A DNA stretch of 5,023 nucleotides from an uncultured Candidatus Saccharibacteria bacterium (lineage in GTDB: Bacteria; Patescibacteria; Saccharimonadia; Saccharimonadales; UBA6022): NCBI GenBank assembly GCA_946479115.1, contig CAMLED010000069.1:1-5023 (forward strand). The letters are read 5' to 3'. The notes beneath the pieces were generated by a model, which was given only the letters and a program-made list of their open reading frames with translations, made no database searches and was not told where the DNA came from. A program made the translations under genes and the position numbers. Of the stretch, positions 1 to 5,023 are shown in pieces; the stretch's first letter is position 1; every line of letters starts with the position of its first letter.

Positions 1-1204
1 CCAGGCGAAATCGATCACCGGTACTGTTGATGCCAGCGACAAATCAGCCGCAATCGCGACACTGACTAAACAAGGCCTGCGCCCGATCAGCCTCAAGGCC
101 GGTGGCACCAGTGCCAATAAGGCAAGTTTTAGCCTGAACGATTTTATGGGTGGCAACAAAGTCAAATCTGATGATCTTGTTATGTTTACCCGCCAGTTAA
201 GCGCCATGGTAAGCGCAGGCGTGCCACTACTTCGTGCCCTTGGTTCACTCGAAAGCCACACCGAAAGCCCAGCCCTACGTAAAGTTGTTGGTCTGATTAT
301 GAAAGATGTCGAAGCTGGCTCACCACTCGCCGACACCTTGGAAAAATATCCTAACACCTTTAGTGATGTTTATATCAACATGGTCCGCGCTGGTGAAGCT
401 GCTGGTATCCTCGATGAAATTCTAAAGCGCCTCGCTATGCAACAAGAGAAAAATGCCACCATTCGCAAAAAGGTAAAAAGTGCCATGACCTACCCGACCG
501 TCTTGATCGTCATCACCATCCTCGCTTTCTTTGGACTGATGTTGTTCGTTATTCCACAGATCGGCAAGATCCTCGTTGACCTGGGTGGCCCTGACGCTAA
601 ACTGCCAGTTCTGACTCAGGCGATGCTTGGTATCAGTGGCTTTATGACATCGTATTGGTACATTGTTCTGCCCGTCATTGGTGGTGGTGTTGTTCTATTG
701 CTCCGTTGGTTAAAAACTCCTGTTGGTAAATCAGTCTTTCATCATTTCGTTTTAAAAGTACCTGGTGTTAAGGTCATTGTCACCAAGGTCGCCGTAGCTC
801 GTTTCGCACGTACCTTTGCCGCGTTAATGGGAGCAGGTGTTGCCGTCCTTGAAGCCCTTAACGTGACCGCACGTGCCGTTGGTAATGTGGTGTATGAAAA
901 AGCTTTGGTTGATGCAGCCGAAGCGGTTAAAAACGGCGCAACCCTATCCTCAGTTATCGAAAAAAATGATCTTTTTCCAGCAATCGTTGCCCAGATGCTT
1001 GCCGTTGGTGAAGAGACCGGACAGACCGATGTCGTCCTCGTCAAAGTAGCAGACTTTTACGAAGAAGAGGTTGATGTAGCAATCGACGGCCTCAGTGCGA
1101 TCATCGAACCAGTCATGATCGTTGTCATGGGTTCAATGGTCGGTTTGATTGCTGCCAGCGTCATGGGTCCAATCGCTGGACTTGCCCAAAATATCAAGAG
1201 TTAA
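1..1204 (+). CDS. pilC: PilC, type IV pilus inner-membrane platform protein (5' partial)
   Basis: Polytopic membrane protein of the GspF/PilC family, the platform on which the PilB/PilT motor ATPases act to extend and retract the pilus. The frame is open to the window edge (first whole codon at base 2), giving 400 visible residues. Residues 1-32 match the family's N-terminal region (KSITGTVDA, then LTKQGLRPISL), so probably only about 5-15 residues are missing. Two T2SSF repeats are visible: the first starts with FTRQLSAMVSAGVPLL near residue 62 and contains GEAAGILDE at 131; the second starts with VARFARTFAALMGAGVAVLEAL near 265 (ARTFAALMGAG core) and contains GEETGQTD at 336. Three hydrophobic segments lie near residues 164-186, 217-239 and 369-390. 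The ATG at 146 is internal: it has no Shine-Dalgarno and would discard the conserved N-terminus. A GspF of a type II secretion system is the alternative, but the following pilMNO genes favour a pilus. Confidence 0.95.
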   Translation, partial: QAKSITGTVDASDKSAAIATLTKQGLRPISLKAGGTSANKASFSLNDFMGGNKVKSDDLVMFTRQLSAMVSAGVPLLRALGSLESHTESPALRKVVGLIMKDVEAGSPLADTLEKYPNTFSDVYINMVRAGEAAGILDEILKRLAMQQEKNATIRKKVKSAMTYPTVLIVITILAFFGLMLFVIPQIGKILVDLGGPDAKLPVLTQAMLGISGFMTSYWYIVLPVIGGGVVLLLRWLKTPVGKSVFHHFVLKVPGVKVIVTKVAVARFARTFAALMGAGVAVLEALNVTARAVGNVVYEKALVDAAEAVKNGATLSSVIEKNDLFPAIVAQMLAVGEETGQTDVVLVKVADFYEEEVDVAIDGLSAIIEPVMIVVMGSMVGLIAASVMGPIAGLAQNIKS

Positions 1205-1227
1205 ACCGCCAAAAACCATACCGCTCA

Positions 1228-1236
1228 TGGTATACT
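1228..1236 (+). promoter_or_regulatory. Extended -10 promoter upstream of pilM
   Basis: The 60-base gap between pilC and pilM contains TGGTATACT, an extended -10 element (TGn plus a TATAAT-like hexamer at 1231-1236). No good -35 is seen at a 16-18 base spacing, as is common for extended -10 promoters. Transcription would begin near 1243 and leave a leader of about 22 bases before the pilM ATG. The site is overlaid by short inverted repeats (ATACC 1218-1222 with GGTAT 1229-1233; ACCAT 1215-1219 with ATGGT 1227-1231) and GGTAT recurs at 1237-1241, so a repressor could bind here. This would be an internal promoter, with read-through from pilC also likely. Confidence 0.5.
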
Positions 1237-1264
1237 GGTATCAAACTACTTGTAATGGGCATCA

Positions 1265-2320
1265 ATGGTAAAGTTATTCTATAAAGACAAGCCAATCATC
1301 GGACTTGATATCAGTCAAACTGGCATCAAGGTGATGGCTGTTGACCCAAAAAAATGGTCAGTCCTCGGCTACGGATCGGTTGATCTTGACCCAGCAAAAG
1401 TACAGGCCTCACTCGACGGTGACGATGCCTATCTGAGCGATAGCTTGGCGTCACTCCTAAAAGATAAACTGATTGGCACGCTACCAAGCAATCATGCTGT
1501 TGTCGGCATCCCGACAAGCCGTACCTATTCACGAACCTTTACTGTCCCGACCTCAGCGGAGAAGAATCTGCAAGATGCAGTTGAAGTAGAGGTTGACCAG
1601 TACATCCCTATCCCGTTCAGCTCACTCTATGTAGACTACGAAATTATCACCCGTACCAAAGAACAGCTCACCATCGCCATGTCGGCCGTCCCAAAGACGT
1701 TAATCGACAATTGCCACAGCGCGCTTGAAAATGCCGGCATTCAACCAGTCATGATTGAACCTAGCATTAATTCAGTTGCCCGTGTCCTCGAAGCTACCGA
1801 AGAGGGTCACCTGACTACGCTGATTATCGACATCGGTCCGGCCAGTACGGATATTGCTGTCCTTGAAAGTGGCACGATTCGTGTGAGCGGTGGTCTTGGC
1901 ATTGGCGGTAATACATTTACGCTTGATATCGCCAAAAAAATGAACGTCGCACTTGAAAATGCCCATCAGCTAAAAGTCCTTAACGGCCTTAGCGCCAGCC
2001 CACGCCAAGCAAAGATTTCAGCTGCATTGCAGCCAAGCTTGCAGCGCATTTTAACAGAGGTACGCAAGGTGATTCGTTATTACAACGAACGCCTCAATAA
2101 CGATCGTAATATCGAGCAAGTTCTGGTTGTCGGTGGCGGCAGCAACGTGCCAGGCATTGGTGACTACTTTACAAACGAGTTAGTCATGGCTGCTCGTGTG
2201 GCCAGCCCGTGGCAAAAGCTTGATTTTGGCAGTTTGCCACAGCCGAATAAACAATTCCGTCCTCGCTATATTGCTGTGGCCGGACTTGCCAGCGTTGACC
2301 AAAAGGGGATCTGGAAATGA
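1265..2320 (+). CDS. pilM: PilM, actin-like type IV pilus assembly ATPase
   Basis: Cytoplasmic actin/FtsA-like protein of the T4P alignment complex that in studied pili binds the N-terminal tail of PilN and links it to the motor side of the machine. At 351 residues it has normal family length. The nucleotide-binding motifs of the actin fold are present: phosphate-1 GLDISQTGIKVMAVD at residues 13-27, phosphate-2 IIDIGPASTDIAV at 187-199, and adenosine motif VLVVGGGSNVPGI at 286-298. The PilM-typical VEVDQYIPIPF at 108-118 and the C-terminal YIAVAGLA at 335-342 are also present. There is no signal peptide or TM segment, which fits a cytoplasmic protein. The start at 1265 puts the phosphate-1 motif at the usual distance from the N-terminus, although the ribosome binding site is weak (only GGG at 1257-1259). 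Its stop overlaps the pilN start as ATGA. Confidence 0.96.
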   Translation: MVKLFYKDKPIIGLDISQTGIKVMAVDPKKWSVLGYGSVDLDPAKVQASLDGDDAYLSDSLASLLKDKLIGTLPSNHAVVGIPTSRTYSRTFTVPTSAEKNLQDAVEVEVDQYIPIPFSSLYVDYEIITRTKEQLTIAMSAVPKTLIDNCHSALENAGIQPVMIEPSINSVARVLEATEEGHLTTLIIDIGPASTDIAVLESGTIRVSGGLGIGGNTFTLDIAKKMNVALENAHQLKVLNGLSASPRQAKISAALQPSLQRILTEVRKVIRYYNERLNNDRNIEQVLVVGGGSNVPGIGDYFTNELVMAARVASPWQKLDFGSLPQPNKQFRPRYIAVAGLASVDQKGIWK

Positions 2321-2886
2321 TTAATCTTTTGCCACCAGAAGAACGTCGCCAGCTTGCCGCTAGCCGCACTAACAGCCTACTGTTACGCTATAACTTTTTC
2401 ATGATTGGCGTCCTGGCCTTTATTGGCCTTGCCATCGGTGTAACGTACGTATATCTCAGTACTACACAGGCTTCAGCTGAGCAGCAAGTTACAAATAACA
2501 AAAGTAAAGTCGCCAACTACAACCAGGTGCAGCAACAAGAAACTGCTTTTAAGTCTAATCTTGCCACAGCTAAAACAATTCTCGACAAAGAAGTCATCTA
2601 CACCAAGGCCATTCTTTCTATCGCCAGGCTAATTCCAAACGGCGTGGTGCTACAAAGCCTCAATCTTGATGCACAAACATTCGGGACCCAAACCGCATTG
2701 AATTTTCAGGCTAAATCTATCGAAGACGCTGTCAAATTAAAAACTGTCCTAGAGACCTCGAAAGTCTTTACGAACGTTCACTTCCAGAGTATTGAAGAGA
2801 GTAGCGGATCAGCCGACTATCCTGTTTCGATCAACTTGAACGTGACTATCAATAAAAATATCGCGCTAAGCGAGGATACAAAATAA
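2317..2886 (+). CDS. pilN: PilN, type IV pilus alignment-complex membrane protein
   Basis: Bitopic inner-membrane protein that pairs with PilO outside the membrane and, by family knowledge, docks on PilM through its short cytoplasmic tail. The 189-residue product begins MINLLPPEERR, so the PilM-binding INLLP motif is at residues 2-6. One TM segment lies at about 26-48. A polar, Gln/Lys-rich and probably coiled-coil stretch (about 50-95) follows, then a ferredoxin-like domain (about 96-180) containing SIARLIPNGVVLQSLNLD, the usual PilN core pattern. The start is fixed by the ATGA overlap with pilM, by the INLLP motif and by a Shine-Dalgarno AAGGGG at 2303-2308, eight bases upstream. It ends in a one-base TAATG overlap with pilO, suggesting translational coupling and balanced PilN:PilO production. 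Confidence 0.95.
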   Translation: MINLLPPEERRQLAASRTNSLLLRYNFFMIGVLAFIGLAIGVTYVYLSTTQASAEQQVTNNKSKVANYNQVQQQETAFKSNLATAKTILDKEVIYTKAILSIARLIPNGVVLQSLNLDAQTFGTQTALNFQAKSIEDAVKLKTVLETSKVFTNVHFQSIEESSGSADYPVSINLNVTINKNIALSEDTK

Positions 2887-3515
2887 TGAAACATTCTCGC
2901 CTCACCGCAACGACCCTGCGACTGATCCTTGCGAGCAGTTTGATTCTCGCGATTGCCGGAGCGGCAATTATCTTTACGCTAGCCAGCACCCGCCTCAAAG
3001 AGGTAGCGACAACGGTGAGTCACAAAGTTGCCGACGCCGAAGCTAGTCAAAACAGCTTGACGAATCTTAAAAAGATCGAGGCGTTCCTTGCCGAGCATCA
3101 AGATACTGTTACCCGCGCTAATGACATCGTTGCTGAAAGTAAAAGCTATGAATACCAAGATCAAATCATCTTTGATCTCAAAGCCTACGCCGCAAGTGCT
3201 GGTGTCAAAATCACTAACTTTGACTTTACTTCAGGTAATTCAGCTGCCCCTACAACACCTGCCGCTGGCGCAGCCACAGCAACTCCAGCTGAAGGCGCCG
3301 AAGCAGCTACAGCAACCGCTGCCCCTGCTGTAAAATCAACGTCGGTGTCTATCGCCCTTGAAAGTCCTATTCGCTATGAAAACTTACTACGCTTTGTCAA
3401 AGCAATCGAACAAAACCTAACTAAAATGCAAATTTCCGCCATCACCCTTTCAAAGGGCACAACCAATGATCAAGTCACCACCGATACACTCTCTATTGAG
3501 GTCTATATTCGTTAG
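2886..3515 (+). CDS. pilO: PilO-like type IV pilus alignment-complex protein
   Basis: Probable PilO, partner of PilN. The 209-residue protein has a short basic cytoplasmic tail, one TM segment at about 12-33, a predicted coiled-coil region at about 35-85 (rich in charged residues, with LKKIEAFLAEHQ), and a C-terminal part resembling the PilO ferredoxin-like domain: IIFDLKAYAASAGVKITNFD at 94-113, then IRYENLLRFVKAIEQNL at 162-178 and a final strand SIEVYIR. The two halves of that domain are separated by an Ala/Thr/Pro-rich low-complexity linker at about 119-150. Sequence identity to PilO is loose, as in this family generally; position directly after pilN is the strongest support. A GAGG at 2872-2875, ten bases before the ATG, can serve as ribosome binding site, helped by coupling to pilN. 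Confidence 0.85.
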   Translation: MKHSRLTATTLRLILASSLILAIAGAAIIFTLASTRLKEVATTVSHKVADAEASQNSLTNLKKIEAFLAEHQDTVTRANDIVAESKSYEYQDQIIFDLKAYAASAGVKITNFDFTSGNSAAPTTPAAGAATATPAEGAEAATATAAPAVKSTSVSIALESPIRYENLLRFVKAIEQNLTKMQISAITLSKGTTNDQVTTDTLSIEVYIR

Positions 3516-3518
3516 GAG
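3514..3518 (+). promoter_or_regulatory. Shine-Dalgarno site of the small TM protein gene
   Basis: AGGAG overlaps the pilO TAG stop and sits five bases before the ATG at 3524. It is the strongest ribosome binding site in the window, fixes the start of the small gene and argues that this short reading frame is translated. Confidence 0.8.
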
Positions 3519-3523
3519 AAATT

Positions 3524-3805
3524 ATGGATATATCATTTAATACCAAGGCCATCACCAACTTCCTTCACCGCTATCACGTGATTCTGTTTTCTATCTTTAT
3601 TCTCGGTGGTCTTGTCTTTATGGTTCTGTCACTGAACAATATCATTATTTCCAGCTCGAAGGCCGGTGCAGATTATACCCCTGATGGCACAACTTTCTCA
3701 TTTGATCAAACAACCATCGACCGGATCGATAATCTAAAATCACGTGACCAAGCAGCAGATGGCCTTGATCTGTCGAATGGCCGGAGTAATCCTTTTGTTG
3801 AGTAG
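3524..3805 (+). CDS. Small one-TM protein in the pilP position of the pilus operon
   Basis: A 93-residue protein of unknown function that I do not assign to a named family. It has a 17-residue N-terminal tail (basic His-Arg-Tyr-His near 15-18), one strongly hydrophobic segment at about 18-42 (VILFSIFILGGLVFMVLSL core), and a short polar extracytoplasmic part of about 50 residues containing FSFDQTTIDRIDNL at 58-71 and the ending GRSNPFVE. There is no lipobox cysteine and no cysteine at all. It begins eight bases after pilO behind a strong Shine-Dalgarno, so it is co-transcribed and likely belongs to the pilus machine. Its place matches pilP of diderm operons, but PilP is a longer lipoprotein with a C-terminal beta domain that contacts the secretin. 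A reduced PilP analogue that stabilises PilN/PilO is my inference. A minor pilus accessory protein is the alternative. Confidence 0.85.
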   Translation: MDISFNTKAITNFLHRYHVILFSIFILGGLVFMVLSLNNIIISSSKAGADYTPDGTTFSFDQTTIDRIDNLKSRDQAADGLDLSNGRSNPFVE

Positions 3806-3826
3806 TGAATCGAAAGCGTTTATACT
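3798..3826 (+). promoter_or_regulatory. Sigma70-type promoter giving a predicted leaderless PRC-barrel mRNA
   Basis: TTGAGT (3798-3803) and TATACT (3821-3826) are separated by exactly 17 bases: four of six matches to the -35 consensus and five of six to the -10. The -35 box runs into the stop codon of the upstream small gene. With the usual 6-8 base distance from the -10, transcription starts at 3832-3834, at the ATG (3833) of the next gene. No Shine-Dalgarno precedes that ATG, which agrees with leaderless initiation. ATACT 3822-3826 and AGTAT 3830-3834 form an inverted repeat across the -10 and start codon that could bind a regulator. Confidence 0.75.
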
Positions 3827-3832
3827 AGTAGT

Positions 3833-4420
3833 ATGTTAATAACCGGCTTACGCTTACTCAACGCACCTGTCATGGGACTCCAGACCGGTAGCGAACTTGC
3901 CCGTACGAACAAAGCCATCATCGACCCCAAGACACTTGCCATTGTCGCTTACGAAGTTACTGGTCCACTTTTAAATGAACACCCTTCTTTGCTTCGCGTG
4001 GTCGACGTCCGCGAGTTTAGCGATATCGGGCTTATCGTTGATTCCAGTGATGAATTTGTTGGCCTTGATGACATTATTAAACTCAAATCAGTGTACGATC
4101 TTCACTTCTCACCAGTTGGTATGCCAGTGATCGATGAAAATCGCCACAAACTTGGTAAAGTTGAAAGTTACACCATTGAAACTGGTGGTTTCCTCATTCA
4201 GCAGTTGATAGTTAAACGACCTTTACTAAAAAGCCTTAATGATTCACAACTACTAGTCCACCGCACGCAAATTACGGCAATTACTGACCATGAGATCGTT
4301 GTCCATTCGCAGGCAAAGGTACCAGAACCGACACTTGATTCGGTTCGTAACAGCTACACTAATCCGTTTCGCAAAAGTCAGCAGGCCGAACAGATCAATC
4401 ACTCGGGTCGTCAGTCGTAA
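3833..4420 (+). CDS. PRC-barrel domain protein (two barrels)
   Basis: A 195-residue soluble protein with two PRC-barrel-like modules. The first spans about residues 4-85 and has the typical opening (APVMGLQTGSELARTNKAI at 11-29) and a LAIVAYEVTG strand. The second spans about 91-158: PVGMPVIDENRHKLGKVESY, then IQQLIVKR and DSQLLVHRTQITAITDHEIVV. A polar tail from about 160 holds a YTNPFRK motif. PRC barrels are small beta-barrels found in RNA-processing (RimM), photosynthetic and sporulation-associated proteins; the exact role of this stand-alone type is unknown. No signal peptide or TM segment is visible. The gene follows the pilus operon but has its own promoter, so a functional link to pili is uncertain. 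The ATG at 3833 is chosen because it lies at the predicted transcription start and gives the full first barrel. The 3' end overlaps recX tail to tail by 26 bases. Confidence 0.88.
   Translation: MLITGLRLLNAPVMGLQTGSELARTNKAIIDPKTLAIVAYEVTGPLLNEHPSLLRVVDVREFSDIGLIVDSSDEFVGLDDIIKLKSVYDLHFSPVGMPVIDENRHKLGKVESYTIETGGFLIQQLIVKRPLLKSLNDSQLLVHRTQITAITDHEIVVHSQAKVPEPTLDSVRNSYTNPFRKSQQAEQINHSGRQS
4325..4346. repeat. 7-bp inverted repeat in the 3' part of the PRC-barrel gene
   Basis: GAACCGA (4325-4331) and TCGGTTC (4340-4346) are perfect reverse complements separated by eight bases. The hairpin lies inside the PRC-barrel coding sequence, 74 bases before its stop, and about 50 bases beyond the recX stop when read on the - strand. 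On the - strand only a short TTT within TGGTACCTTTGCC follows, so it lacks the U-run of a standard intrinsic terminator. It might weakly stop recX transcripts, or be chance. Confidence 0.4.
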
Positions 4421-5023
4421 GCGCCTGCTTGATGTCATCATAGCTAAATCCCTGCCGAGCTAAATACTGCATAAATTTTTGATCATCAGGGTAGCGATTA
4501 CGCTTCTTAGCAATCACCTTGGCGAGCTCATCATCATCAGTTCGCACCGAGTCCGCTAGCTGACGTTCGATAATAGTCCTATCAACCCCCTTGGCCTGCA
4601 GTTCAGCCTGCAACTTGCGACGACTAGCGCCTTTTGTTAAACTACGGTTTTCTACCCAATACCGAGTAAACTTTTCGTCATCAATATACCCTTTTTCAAC
4701 CAAGCGATCAAAAACGCGTTGCGTAATTTCGGTAGCAACACCTTTTTTCATCTCACCTGTTTTCGTACGAGTATCACGCGTTTTACGGTATAGATAATCC
4801 TTTACCTCACGTGACGAATGCGGACGCATCAAACAATATTCAAGCGCCCGCGCATACACTTTGCCGAACTGGCTTTCGGTTTCGAGTGCATGAAGTTCTT
4901 CGTCACTATAGTCTTTGCCGATCTTGATGCCTAAATCAGCATACTGAAAAATATCGAGGCTAAATCGATATTTTCCATCCACCATCACGTTCAGCCGGTT
5001 TTTATCCTTTTGCTGAGCGGTGA
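4395..5023 (-). CDS. recX: RecX, regulator of RecA (5' partial)
   Basis: RecX is a small all-helical protein that binds RecA filaments and modulates recombination and the SOS response. The frame is open to the window edge (first whole codon 5021-5019), giving 208 visible residues. These start TAQQKDKNRLNVMVDGKYRF, which matches the usual RecX N-terminal beta-hairpin, so the true start lies outside the window and little is missing. The GTG and ATG at 4988-4983 are internal. Family motifs in order: LMRPHSSREVKDYLYRK at 64-80, GYIDDEKF at 111-118, WVENRSLTKGASRRKLQAEL at 122-141, KGV at 144-146, and RQGFSYDDIKQAL at 189-201. Between the first two helical repeats is a basic insert (about 81-100, with TRTKTGEMKKG). 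No recA is adjacent in the window. The gene converges on the PRC-barrel gene and overlaps it by 26 bases. Confidence 0.94.
   Translation of the reverse strand, partial: TAQQKDKNRLNVMVDGKYRFSLDIFQYADLGIKIGKDYSDEELHALETESQFGKVYARALEYCLMRPHSSREVKDYLYRKTRDTRTKTGEMKKGVATEITQRVFDRLVEKGYIDDEKFTRYWVENRSLTKGASRRKLQAELQAKGVDRTIIERQLADSVRTDDDELAKVIAKKRNRYPDDQKFMQYLARQGFSYDDIKQALTTDDPSD

Noticed and set aside
146..148. ATG as the start of pilC
   Set aside because: The frame is open upstream to base 2 and encodes the conserved PilC N-terminal region. The ATG has no Shine-Dalgarno sequence, so it is an internal methionine.
742..1044. 100-residue open frame on the - strand within pilC
   Set aside because: It lies wholly antisense to the second T2SSF domain of pilC. 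The protein is low-complexity Thr/Ala/Arg without recognisable motifs.
1215..1233. Intrinsic terminator after pilC
   Set aside because: The inverted repeats are only 5 bp and no T-run follows. The region reads better as an extended -10 promoter.
1255..1257. ATG ten bases before pilM as an alternative start
   Set aside because: It is in a different frame from pilM and does not encode a conserved product.
3088..3333. 81-residue + strand frame inside pilO
   Set aside because: It is an out-of-frame shadow. Its Leu/Gln/Pro-rich product simply reflects the Ala/Thr/Pro linker read in another frame.
3524..3805. Pilin or pseudopilin identity for the small TM protein
   Set aside because: There is no prepilin peptidase site (Gly followed by a hydrophobic stretch with Glu at +5) before its TM segment, which starts after a 17-residue tail without that pattern.
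4591..4797. 68-residue + strand frame opposite recX
   Set aside because: It is antisense to conserved recX motifs and has no recognisable product or ribosome binding site.
4983..4988. GTG/ATG pair as the start of recX
   Set aside because: The frame stays open to the window edge and the upstream codons (TAQQKDKNRLNV) fit the RecX N-terminal hairpin. The true start is outside the window.

Overview
The window holds the downstream part of a type IV pilus (T4P) inner-membrane assembly operon on the + strand, then a PRC-barrel protein gene with its own promoter, and a convergent recX gene on the - strand. Gene order is pilC (5' end cut by the window edge) - pilM - pilN - pilO - small one-TM protein - PRC-barrel protein >< recX (5' end cut by the other edge). 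Coding density is very high: the only gaps between genes are 60, 8 and 27 bases, and three gene pairs overlap.

Part 1-3805, pilus block. PilC is the polytopic inner-membrane platform protein. PilM is a cytoplasmic actin-like protein that should bind the conserved INLLP peptide at the PilN N-terminus. PilN and PilO are bitopic proteins that form the periplasmic/extracytoplasmic alignment dimer. pilM/pilN share an ATGA overlap and pilN/pilO a TAATG overlap, so translation is probably coupled. An extended -10 promoter (TGGTATACT) precedes pilM. After pilO, where diderm T4P operons carry the lipoprotein gene pilP and the secretin gene pilQ, there is only a 93-residue protein with one TM segment. 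No secretin or lipoprotein is present here.

Part 3798-5023. A near-consensus sigma70-type promoter (TTGAGT, 17-base spacer, TATACT) overlaps the stop codon of the small gene. It would start transcription at or next to the ATG of the PRC-barrel gene, which has no Shine-Dalgarno sequence, so a leaderless mRNA is predicted. The PRC gene and recX overlap tail to tail by 26 bases with no obvious intrinsic terminator.

Organism: compact overlapping genes, a T4P cluster without pilP/pilQ, PRC-barrel and recX neighbours and the style of the PilN/PilM proteins suggest a Patescibacteria/CPR bacterium, perhaps Saccharibacteria (TM7). This is inference, at moderate confidence. UGA is used as a genuine stop (pilM, recX), which argues against the code-25 lineages Gracilibacteria and Absconditabacteria. 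I see no RNA gene, mobile element or CRISPR array, and no gene-free stretch longer than 60 bases. The genes are mostly recognisable families; the less usual points are the leaderless promoter, the small PilP-position protein and the low-complexity insert in PilO.
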